Source of the DNA: Adenophora triphylla var. japonica
Lineage: Eukaryota > Streptophyta > Magnoliopsida > Asterales > Campanulaceae
DNA: 64,000 nucleotides
NCBI GenBank assembly: GCA_022495995.1
Contig: JAFEMH010000982.1
Location: 1 to 64,000 of the forward strand
Reading direction: 5' to 3'
Shown piece after piece: positions 22,035 through 32,645 of the stretch. The number at the start of each line of letters is the position of its first letter. The first letter of the stretch is position 1. A model generated the notes under the pieces. It made no database searches and was not told where the DNA came from. It was given only the letters and a program-made list of their open reading frames with translations. A program made the translations under genes and the position numbers.

Positions 22035-24577
22035 TGTGAGGATCCCGACCCGGAACCTACACGTGTCCCAAGCTGGAGCATCCTCAAACTAACCCAAATA
22101 TCAAAAACTTTTAAAATCTTTATTTAAACTTTCAAAGTAAATATAAGTATGATAACCATTTTCAAAATAAGTCTACACCTTTTCACAATGGAGAAATAGT
22201 TGACTAACTTAGAAAGTACGAAACTGTTTAGTTACAAAAAGGCATCGGTTATAACAATAAATGAATATTTAATAATACAATTTCCGTAAATGATTTATAC
22301 CAACGAACACTTTCCATACCAATCTAATCAACCCGACAAATCCCAAAATATAACCTCCAAACTCCTCACCGCCCTTACTTGGTCGGTCCACCTGTCTCGG
22401 AATCTAAAACAAGAAAGGGAGAGGGGTGAGAATAAATCTCAAACAAGCTATTATGAATGCAAGAATATGCCATATAAGATGCAACACATAACAAGTTGCA
22501 CATAACACGTTGGAAAAACCGTAAACACCTTACGTTACCTTGGTTTACCTTTTCCCGTCTCGAACAAGTAGTCGTACAACATTGGGTATAATAATACTCC
22601 AATCTTACAAATGAGCCCTTAAGCAATACTCACGTCTTATAAGACCCGTTTTTCAGTGGAACCAAATAAGACAAGAGCAACTCGTAAGGCTTTTGGCTCA
22701 ATACAGATGCTATACCCCATCCCGTGGCCACAGGAGGGGACGGCCACGTATATAACATAATCCGATCACATTAGGTCACACTTCCATAATTGATCGTATT
22801 ATGTTATACCCCCAAATGTCACCGACTCACACATTATCAAGCACATAATAGATACTTGAATAAATCCACAAAGGGAATAAACAACATAGCAACATGGTAA
22901 AATATACTCATGCTCAACCAACATCATAGTGCAACATTTCTTTAACACACTATGCATAAATAAGCAATATAGTCACATGGTAAATTATACTCATGTTCAA
23001 CCAACATCATAGTGCAACATTTAATTAATACACTATGCATATAACTATCAATGAATATGGAATCAAGTAATGTAATAAGGTATCATTAACCAACCCTACA
23101 AAATCAATATACAACAATACATGGCCTCTATGAAGGTCCACGCTCAATTTACCAAGTGGAAGTCACATTTGATAAGTGGTCAAACAAGATTGCCAAATGA
23201 TTCCTGAGTCGGATTTAAACCGGCTTCCGTAGTTCCATTTAAACCCATTTAAGGTGTCATTAAGTGGCCCACATATTTTACTTTAACCTAGGTTAAAAGG
23301 ATTAATTTGTATCCCGGGGAGGTTAGATTCTACTACCTTATCATGGTTAGGGATCAAGCTAAGAAGTCGTTGGGAGAAATCCGCGAGAAAGGAAAGTGGA
23401 GAAAAATTTCTGCTGGGGGGAGCACCAGCTCCCAAAAAGAGGGAGCACCTGCTCCCAAGACACCAAATTCTCGTATTCGTTCGCCATGGGGAGCGCCCGC
23501 TCCCAATAAAAGGGAGCACCCGCTCCCAAAGTAGCCAAGTTTGACACAAGTTTCTGGAAGGAGGGAGCGCCCGCTCCCAAAAGGGGGAGCCCCCGCTCCC
23601 AATACACAAAGAAGAACTCTAATTCCCTATTTCAAGAAAATCCAAAATCCACCCCAAGCTTTCTCTAAATTGTGAACATAAAGAGGTTGCCTAACATCAC
23701 CAATATCATACTTAAGCATTCCTAATCACATAAGATAGCTTTAATCTTTTTAAGTCTTGGTTGTTTTACTCATTAAACTACCCATTTCATCTTTAACCTT
23801 TCTATTCCCATTTAAACCATTCTCTTGCTTCTTTGTCAACTTCCATATACCTAAACCTTACATCTAGGTCATTAAACATTTCTCTACACCAAGAAAGGTT
23901 CCCAACACTCAACCAACAATATAATAACAATAACAACATCCAATAGTTCATGAACATTTAATGAAGGGAAAGTCATAATAACTCACCTTAGGAATTAAGA
24001 GGTGGATTAAGGATCTTCTTGGCTTGATCAACTCTCCTAGATGCACCCATCACAAATGTACTCTTGGATTGAGAAATGGTGGAGAATTGACTTCTCTAGG
24101 AACTTAGGAAATGAAGCTTTCCATGGTGGTTTCCATGGAATTTTTGTAAAAGCAAATAAAAATGAAAGAGAAGAAGGAGGAAGATGAAGTATATAAAAAT
24201 GGAAGAGGGGCATGGGGGGGCCGGATGAAGGGGGGAAGTATGGGGGAAAGTGAGGGGAAAGGTATGGGTGTTGTTGACAAATGAGGAGGATGGGGAGTGA
24301 TTTAGGGAGGGTGTCCCCCCAATCTACCAATCCTACTAAGGCTTTCACTAAAATAGCCATTTTACTTTTAATTTTCCAAAAGCATTTAAATTAAAGTCCT
24401 CCTACTCAAATATTTATTCCACATACTAAGATCCTCCTTCCACATTTTATTCATTTTCCTATCATTTATCCTAATATAATAAATCAAGTATATAAAAATG
24501 GACACATAATATTAACAATAATATTAAAATCACACAATATGATATTAAAATTTGTGCCTAGGGTTAGGGTCGTTACA
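22035..24577 (-). repeat. Element C 3' LTR (2543 bp)
   Basis: Starts TGTAACGACCCTAACCCTAG on the minus strand at 24577 and ends ...CCTCACA at 22035. Highly similar to 28237-30777, with most differences on CAG/CTG. Holds six GGGAGC..GCTCCC palindromes at 23418-23600. The GAP-rich frames at 23283-23609 are read-throughs of those palindromes. Confidence 0.92.
23418..23600. repeat. Cluster of six GGGAGCnCCnGCTCCC palindromes (left LTR of C)
   Basis: Copies at 23418-23433, 23441-23456, 23488-23503, 23512-23527, 23563-23578 and 23585-23600. The arms GGGAGC/GCTCCC are invariant; the four-base centre changes (ACCA, ACCT, GCCC, ACCC, CCCC). Could act as DNA cruciform, RNA hairpin or protein-binding cluster. 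Confidence 0.85.
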
Positions 24578-24592
24578 CTCACTCCCCCTTAA
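24578..24592 (-). other. Element C polypurine tract
   Basis: TTAAGGGGGAGTGAG on the minus strand, directly upstream of the 3' LTR start. Confidence 0.7.
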
Positions 24593-24889
24593 AGAAAATT
24601 CGTCCCGAATTTGACTGTCACTTACCTAACTGATCAACCCGCCTCGGTTACATGTATACCTCAGACTTCAATTCCCAAACAGTCCCTTCAATGCTGTGAT
24701 TCTTCCCAAAAAAAAATTTTAATTCCCTTAATAATATGATATTACCACTCAACGACCCAAGCATACTATACAAATATCACTAACCCGAATTTTCACGGTC
24801 TCAATGAAAATATAAATAAATAAAAGTATTACAACTTATGTCACCAAATACGTTACGATATTACATTTAAAACTTCAATTACTCTACAA

Positions 24890-25215
24890 TTTGCTCCAAG
24901 TCAGTCTATAAGCCAAATCACCAACCCTTTCTAAGACTTCAAATGGATTAACCAATTTTGGTGCCAATCTACCTTAGGCCTTGCTTCTCTAACCTCAACC
25001 CAACAAATTAGAGATCGATATTTTCTTCCCTAACAACGCCTCATACGGTTTTATCTCAAAGTTAGAATAATAACTGCTATCATACGCATCCAACCACTAG
25101 TAATCATACGACCTATCGACTACCAAAATCCATTGTACATGCCCGTAGCATATCCTCAACAATACGTAATGATTCCTCAATTTTCAAAAGGTTAAACTCA
25201 ATAACATTCCTACAT
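24890..25215 (-). pseudogene. Decayed integrase of element C
   Basis: On the minus strand, in shifting frames: EDMLRACTMDFG (about 25150-25185), SSYYSNFEIKPYEALLGKK (about 25020-25080) and PFEVLERVGDLAYRLTW (about 24895-24950). These match the C-terminal half of chromovirus-type integrases (EDMLRAC, PYEALYGRKC, LERVGxVAYRL). Many stops and frameshifts. Confidence 0.65.
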
Positions 25216-26270
25216 TCCAAAAGGACCTTCCCAAATGATGTCTATCCAATCCATTTAATACTAGGGGTTAATACAACTAAACGATCCCCTAACATATATG
25301 AGGACTTGATCAAAGAATTGCATCACTTATAAACATATACAATGAGTAGAAAATAAAATCAACTTTCTATAAACAAAACAACATACTCTTTTTTTTTTTT
25401 ACTTCCAAGGTAACCCAATCACAAAACCCATCGTTTTAATACTCTTAAGTTCAATCCTAGAACTCTAAGTATTTTAATAAATCTTCTAATGTCAACATTC
25501 TATTATCACCATTCAATGTTCCAATCATGTTCAGGACTAGTGACAAATCAATATTCAAATTGAATGGTTGGCCGCCCACAACGGAGCCGATCCAACTCCA
25601 AAACAAAAACCGAGTCTACTGCGACTTTCACATTAATAAATCCACAATTTATCAATTATTTCTCGGATCAAAACTTTTAATACAATAAATCACTATAGGG
25701 AAACTAGGTTGCTTTTCTACTTGCTTCTGTACGAACTATAACTTTAAAGTAACATGTCTTTCGAAAATTTACAACATTTTTCAGAATTTCAAATGATAAT
25801 ATAAGAAGAGATCCAAAGAGACCCGAATGGTTTACTTATTTAAAACCGGCCCATACCAGTTTTAATTAACTAAACCACTCAGAAATTTCAAAGGATTGAT
25901 AAGCTAACAAAAATAACTCGAGTGATTTAATTATCTACAACCGTCCCATACCAGCGGTAGATAGTCAAATTACTCACAGATTTTAATTTACACAAAAACG
26001 GTTTACTGACCTTATTAAATCAACTACCCCTGAAGGGCACAATTGCTCATACCGAAGTTCGATATACAACCCAAAGTTTTAAAGCACATTTAAAACAATT
26101 CTAACATAATATTTTTGTTTGACTTCTAATTATAGTGTAGCCACCACTCATAATATTTTTACTTAGTTGAATTCCTTATAAGAAAACACAGTCTCGTAAT
26201 TCTTATTACTATCTTTGATAAATAACACTAAACATTTATTAAGATTATAAACTTGGCAAAGCATCCGCAC
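25216..26270 (-). other. Element C interior between RNase H and integrase remnants
   Basis: A+T-rich with no open frame. Near 26250-26270 the minus strand reads ADALPS, like the ADALSR motif that ends the RNase H domain in plant gypsy pol. Its distance to the EDMLRAC remnant (about 1.1 kb) fits a normal integrase, so the region is colinear pol decayed beyond direct recognition. Confidence 0.45.
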
Positions 26271-26739
26271 TTCAAGAATTCTTCAAGTTGAATATTCAAC
26301 GCCTTTACTTAATTTGAGTCATCTATTCCCTACCTTTGATACTGGTATTGTACTTAGCAACAACATTTTGTAAACATCTAGTTCCCAATCAAATACCATA
26401 ATTTATAAATAAGAAAATATATTTGGAACTCTCGTAGATCAATCATTCCCAAATTTCAATTAAACATTACGGTATAATCTAACTTACCTCCCAATAACCA
26501 TCAACAACTCAAAATTCATGTAACGCCAATACCTCCCAAGTGTCACACCAATTCCTCATATGAGTCACGCAACTAAATCGACCTATAAGGTGAAATCATC
26601 CTAAAGTATCCTTTCTTCCCATAAGATTCATCCTCAATTTATTTTCTCAACAAATGATAATCAATTCTCAAAACGAACCATATACATATATTACCAATTT
26701 CTGAAGTTGATCCTTTAAGTCACCAATAACTGTATCTAT

Positions 26740-26880
26740 TATACTTCTTCGCATTTACCCTATTTACCTCTCCATAACTAATACACAATCCACAAATCAA
26801 AACGGTCATACTATATATAAATGTTGTCTTAAGTATATCCTTAAAGCAAATTCTCACTGTAATTGTAACACTCCGAAAAA
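26740..26880 (-). pseudogene. Possible decayed reverse transcriptase of element C
   Basis: The minus strand near 26800-26870 reads like Q-[..]-VRICFKDILKTTF, which resembles the QLRIxxxDIPKTAFRT block of plant gypsy RT, and sits in the expected order ahead of the RNase H and integrase remnants. No YxDD motif survives. The match is weak and depends on position. Confidence 0.4.
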
Positions 26881-28220
26881 TTCAACTAATAACCATTGAG
26901 TATCCTACTAGTTTCTAAAATCACCATACAAATCGTCAACAAGTGCTAACGAATACTTATTCTTCACAGTTACCTATTTAAGATCTCTATAACCTTATAA
27001 TTAACCACCAAGTATCATATTTTCTAAATATAGTAACAATTTACCCTTGTGGAGATTCACTACGCTCATTATCTTCTTTACCAAATAATTTTCCCGAAAT
27101 GAATCATCAATTCTGTCATCCCAATTAGTGTCCTCTATCTAGGAATCCGAATACTAAAAGAGTACCTTATATCAACTCAAAGCTTCAATATACTGGTATG
27201 ATACCTGATGCAAACCCGTTTTTGAACCTCACTTGAAAAGCACCACCTAATCAACTTATAGGGTGATATCACTTACAAGAATATTAGATTTCCTATTCAA
27301 ATTAGTAGCAAGAATTCAATCATTCTCTCCTTAGAGAATAAACTTATAGCACATAAGGCAGAGATATATTAGTTCCATAAGATCTCTTACTCGCGATATT
27401 TTATAACTCATATAATCCCACTTAGACTATCACTTTCAATACTAGTCTCATATATCTAGTCTCCCCACGAGACACCAATGTATAAATACTCAAGCAAGTT
27501 ACACAACCATAACCCACTCTTAATTAGGCCATATACCTAACCTCAACTAAGAGTTTACCAATTCATTTACTACCGGTATACGGGATAATTCAAGTGTATT
27601 TTAAATCAAATATAGCACACAACCCAAATAACCTTCACATTTCTTAGGCCATACTTTCGACATTTACGCATATATGACATAATAGCAAATAATGACTTAT
27701 CCGCCTCAACCACACATGGAGGCAAGTCAAACATAGATAAGGAGACTCGCTTCTTGCGACAGTCCTCCCCAAATACAACAACTACTCAAATATTTCAGGT
27801 CAATATAACAATAATTCAAGGGTTGGTATATCTACCATATCCCCCGAAAATCCATGCCCACTTAATCACAACTACCATGATAAACAAGAATGATTCGAGG
27901 TACTCTCCCATAGGAGTAGAACCTTCAGCACATAAGGTAACTTTTAGGCCAATTATGTAAATAAAGATGGAATGTAATGCCACATGAGAACAAATGAACA
28001 AGGATTTTTTTTTTTTTTTTAAAGTATGATCCCTAACTCCTGAGACAGGTAAAATACCTCAAATGATGGTGGAGGAATCTATCTTTCCATAACTCACCTT
28101 TCCTTGATTCCTTGGTTGGTCAATATCATTTTCTGTCTTTGAACAAATTCCTGCATTAAACTCTCGACGTAAGTTATCGCACACTCTCACTCAGCTAGAC
28201 TCTACCCGAGAACTCTAACC
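26881..28220 (-). other. Element C interior upstream of RT remnant
   Basis: About 1.3 kb of A+T-rich sequence with no recognisable gag or protease and no long frame. Intact relatives need roughly 2 kb or more here, so part of gag-PR is probably deleted. An A/T homopolymer lies at 28003-28020. Confidence 0.4.
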
Positions 28221-28235
28221 GAGCTCTGATACCAA
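28221..28235 (-). other. Element C primer binding site
   Basis: TTGGTATCAGAGCTC on the minus strand, one base after the LTR end ...CCTCACA. The core TGGTATCAGAGC is the well-known initiator methionine tRNA complement used by many plant LTR elements. It fixes the orientation as minus. Confidence 0.9.
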
Positions 28236-28236
28236 C

Positions 28237-30777
28237 TGTGAGGACCCCGACCCGGAACCTACACGTGTCCCAAGCTGGAGCATCCTCAAACTAACCCAAA
28301 TATCAAAAACTTTTAAAATCTTTATTTAAACTTTCAAAGTAAATATAAGTATTATAACCATTTTCAAAATAAGTCTACACCTTTTCACAATGGAGAAATA
28401 GTTGACTAACTTAGAAAGTACGAAACTGTTTAGTTACAAAAAGGCATCGGTTATAACAATAAATGAATATTTAATAATACAATTTCCGTAAATGATTTAT
28501 ACCAACGAACACTTTCCATACCAATCTAATCAACCCGACAAATCCCAAAATATAACCTCCAAACTCCTCACCGCCCTTACTTGGTCGGTCCACCTGTCTC
28601 GGAATCTAAAACAGTAAAAGGGAGAGGGGTGAGAATAAATCTCAGCAAGCTATTATGAATGCAGCAATATGCCATATAAGATGCAACACATAACAAGTTG
28701 CACATAACACGTTGGAAAAACTGTAAACACCTTACGTTACCTTGGTTTACCTTTTCCCGTCTGAACAGTAGTCGTACAACATTGGGTATAATAATACTCC
28801 AATCTTACAGTGAGCTGCTTAAGCAATACTCACGTCTTATAAGACCCGTTTTTCAGGGAACCAAATAAGACAGTAGCAACTCTGTAAGGCTTTTGGCTCA
28901 ATACAGATGCTATACCCCATCCTGTGGCCACAGGAGGGGACGGCCACAGATATAACATAATCCGATCACATTAGGTCACACTTCCATAATTGATCGTATT
29001 ATGTTATACCCCCAAATGTCAGCTGACTCACACATTATCAAGCACATAATAGATACTTGAATAAATCCACAAAGGGGATAAACAACATAGCAACATGGTA
29101 AAATATACTCATGCTCAACCAACATCATAGTGCAACATTTCTTTAACACACTATGCATAAATAAGCAATATAGTCACATGGTAAAATATACTCATGTTCA
29201 ACCAACATCATAGTGCAACATTTAATTAATACACTATGCATATAACTATCAATGAATATGGAATCAAGTAATGTAATAAGGTATCATTAACCAACCCTAC
29301 AAAATCAATATACAACAATACATGGCCTCTATGAAGGTCCACGCTCAATTTACCAAGTGGAAGTCACATTTGATAAGTGGTCAAACAAGATTGCCAAATG
29401 ATTCCTGAGTCGGATTTAAACTGCTTCCGTAGTTCCATTTAAACCCATTTAAGGTGTCATTAAGTGGCCCACATATTTTACTTTAACCTAGGTTAAAAGG
29501 ATTAATTTGTATCCCGGGGAGGTTAGATTCTACTACCTTATCATGGTTAGGGATCAAGCTAAGAAGTCGTTGGGAGAAATCCGCGAGAAAGGAAAGTGGA
29601 GAAAAATTTCTGCTGGGGGGAGCACCAGCTCCCAAAAAGAGGGAGCACCTGCTCCCAAGACACCAAATTCTGTATTCAGTTTCTGCCATGGGGGAGCGCC
29701 CGCTCCCAATAAAAGGGAGCACCTGCTCCCAAAGTAGCCAAGTTTGACACAAGTTTTCGGAAGGAGGGAGCGCCCGCTCCCAAAAGGGGGAGCCCCCGCT
29801 CCCAATACACAAAGAAGAACTCTAATTCCCTATTTCAAGAAAATCCAAAAATCCACCCCAAGCTTTCTCTAAATTGTGAACATAAAGAGGTTGCCTAACA
29901 TCACCAATATCATACTTAAGCATTCCTAATCACATAAGATAGCTTTAATCTTTTTAAGTCTTGGTTGTTTTACTCATTAAACTACCCATTTCATCTTTAA
30001 CCTTTCTATTCCCATTTAAACCATTCTCTTGCTTCTTTGTCAACTTCCATATACCTAAACCTTACATCTAGGTCATTAAACATTTCTCTACACCAAGAAA
30101 GGTTCCCAACACTCAACCAACAATATAATAACAATAACAACATCCAATAGTTCATGAACATTTAATGAAGGGAAAGTCATAATAACTCACCTTAGGAATT
30201 AAGAGGTGGATTAAGGATCTTCTTGGCTTGATCAACTCTCCTAGATGCACCCATCACAAATGTACTCTTGGATTGAGAAATGGTGGAGAATTGACTTCTC
30301 TAGGAACTTAGGAAATGAAGCTTTCCATGGTGGTTTCCATGGAATTTTTGTAAAAGCAAATAAAAATGAAAGAGAAGAAGGAGGAAGATGAAGTATATAA
30401 AAATGGAAGAGGGGCATGGGGGCGGATGAAGGGGGAAGTATGGGGGAAAGTGAGGGGAAAGGTATGGGTGTTGTTGACAAATGAGGAGGATGGGGAGTGA
30501 TTTAGGGAGGGTGTCCCCCCAATCTACCAATCCTACTAAGGCTTTCACTAAAATAGCCATTTTACTTTTAATTTTCCAAAAGCATTTAAATTAAAGTCCT
30601 CCTACTCAAATATTTATTCCACATACTAAGATCCTCCTTCCACATTTTATTCATTTTCCTATCATTTATCCTAATATAATAAATCAAGTATATAAAAATG
30701 GACACATAATATTAACAATAATATTAAAATCACACAATATGATATTAAAATTTGTGCCTAGGGTTAGGGTCGTTACA
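28237..30777 (-). repeat. Element C 5' LTR (2541 bp)
   Basis: Pairs with 22035-24577. Six palindromes recur at 29618-29633, 29641-29656, 29692-29707, 29715-29730, 29766-29781 and 29788-29803. This copy keeps many CAG/CTG triplets that are altered in the other LTR (for example CTCAGCAAGC here versus CTCAAACAAGC). Confidence 0.92.
29618..29803. repeat. Cluster of six GGGAGCnCCnGCTCCC palindromes (right LTR of C)
   Basis: Same six dyads and the same order as in the left LTR; centre bases differ in one unit (ACCT instead of ACCC in the fourth). Confidence 0.85.
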
Positions 30778-30782
30778 GGTCA

Positions 30783-32645
30783 ACCCGACTACTCCAGGAT
30801 GCCACCACCAGCCTCCCACGGTACTACCACCAGAGCCCATGCTCCTCGATCTCTAGGTCAGCCGGCTCCCCAACTGCAGACCACTAGATCCACGCGGCCG
30901 ACGGGACGAGCGCCCGCAATGCCTTAGTGGGGACAAAGTCGCACGAAATGCCTTCCCATGGTTGGGGATACCCCTAATGCCACAACAAATTGGGATCCCG
31001 CCTCGCTTGGGACCAATCAATCCGGACTCTCGCAGCAACGGTTTGGAATGCCACCACAGCTTTGGTTCGGGGCAACGGTCAGAGCCCCTCCTCGTAATGA
31101 TGCTAGCTCACCGCTTCCTCACACAGCCTTCCGCAAACCCATTTCTCACTCGTGGTTCAATGGGTTACCAAGCCCCCATCCCAGTTTCATCGAATCACCA
31201 GACCACAAGATCCTCTCTGCTATGTATCCTCGCCACAACCACCATGCAATTCAACAACCAGGGACAGCAGCCCGCACTTAAGCCTACTTATGGGCCTCAC
31301 TCCGAAAATCTAAGCCATCTGGCTACCTCGTGATCGGCCTCCATCTTCTCTCGCCGATTGAAAGCCAACAAAGAAGTCGCTGGGTTCTATCCCTTTGCCC
31401 AAGCTCCTACCTACACTCCCCAGGGTAATTTGGGCCAAGGACAGGTTTTCACCTATGCTCCGGGATATGGTATTCCTTCCACCAATGCACCACCTACTGC
31501 TCTTCGGCCTACAGATCCCGACTCAATTGTACCCCTGCCTCACAAGTTCGTGATGCCCAATCTCGAGCTGTTTTATGGAAGTGCGTGCCCTAAAACTCAC
31601 TTGGACACCTACACTTTGGCAATGAAAGCTAAGGGGTGCACAAACCAGCAGTTGGCTGACTACTTCAGTCTCTCTTTGAAGTCAGGGGCTTTGAAATGGT
31701 TTTTCCGATTGCAGCCTGAAGCTAGGGCTACTTGGAAACAGACACAAGATTTTCACGTATAAGTATAAAGCCAACTTGGAATGGGAAACAAACAGAGTTG
31801 ACCTGCAGACAATGATGCAGCGCCCTGATGAGAATATTGGGGATTTCTATAAAAGGTGGAACCTGAAACTTAGTGAAATGGCCATTCCTCCCTCTGACGA
31901 GGAGCAGTTAGACATCTTTCAGTCATGCTTGAAGCCGTATTTGAGAGCTTCCCTCAGTCACTTCCCCTACACTGACTTGCGTACAATGGTTAATTCTGGG
32001 GCTAAGTTCGAAAAGGCTTACAATCGCCAGCGACCGTCGCACTCGCTACGTATACCGGGTTTCTTCCACCTCCAACACAGCCTCCCGCCCAACCAAAAGG
32101 TAAAGAAGTGATTAGCTATGCGGGACAGATCAGAACAATGCCACTTCCTTTGTTCCCAAGAAACCTGATGCATCCAGATCCCGGCTCCAAGACTTGAGAA
32201 ACTTTGGGATGCCTTTGAGTGATATCTTCAGAGGTTTGGTGAGAGAAGGTTTGCTCCGGCCTTTGGAAAATTATCAGCCTAAAAACCCCAATGCTCCTTT
32301 GGATACTTCCAAGCATTGTGCCTTTCATCGCACTACGGGCACCTGATGCATGATTGCGTCCCCGAAAAGGCAGTCCAAAGTTTGATTGAACAAGGGAGGT
32401 TAGAGGTGCCTGAAGGGCCCAATACTATCAGTAACCCATTCCCTAGAAACAACAACCCGAATGTCAACATGATCGAGTTTGGTGATTCAAGACTTGTGGG
32501 AATAATGGAATTTGACTCACCCCTTTGTAAGGTCGGTGGACCGACCATCGCAGATGATGAAAATGGTTGGATTAAGCAAGAGATTGCCAAAGAAATCCTG
32601 ATGGAAAGATCTGCAATAGCCCCCATCTCCAGCGTCGAAGAGTAG
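30783..32645 (+). pseudogene. gag: gag of B, 3' part
   Basis: Resumes after element C. A Gln/Gly/Pro-rich segment (about 30900-31100) leads to the Gag core around 31540-32040: KFVMPNLELFYGSACPKTHL, GALKWFFRLQPEARATW, ETNRVDLQTMMQRP and LRTMVNSGAKFEKAYNRQ. A degraded zinc-knuckle-like motif lies near 32310-32360, and the C-terminus is NGWIKQEIAKEI...SSVEE with a stop at 32643-32645. Frame changes occur near 31350, 31765 and 32330. No protease follows the stop. Confidence 0.78.

Larger units (their letters stand above)
22035..30777 (-). mobile_element. Element C: Tekay/Del-like Ty3/gypsy retrotransposon, decayed interior, nested in gag of B
   Basis: TG...CA ends with two 2.54-kb LTRs (22035-24577 and 28237-30777) and a 5-bp target duplication GGTCA at 22030-22034 and 30778-30782. 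Orientation is minus: next to the right LTR is TTGGTATCAGAGCTCGG, the initiator-Met-tRNA type primer site, and next to the left LTR is a polypurine tract. The interior is only 3659 bp and holds decayed RT, RNase H and integrase remnants in pol order. Long LTRs and this primer fit the Tekay/Del chromovirus group; that assignment is inference. Confidence 0.9.

Noticed and set aside
22290..22505. Small ORFs in the LTR and interior of element C as host genes
   Set aside because: Present in both LTR copies or isolated in A+T-rich decayed pol, with no domain, splice or promoter support.
23283..23609. Gly-Ala-Pro repeat frames in element C LTRs (also 29483-29812)
   Set aside because: Generated by six GGGAGC/GCTCCC palindromes. 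Frames occur on both strands and differ between the two LTRs.
24561..24577. Telomere-like TAGGGTTAGGGT at the end of element C LTRs
   Set aside because: Only about one and a half units and part of the LTR terminus TGTAACGACCCTAACCC; no array.
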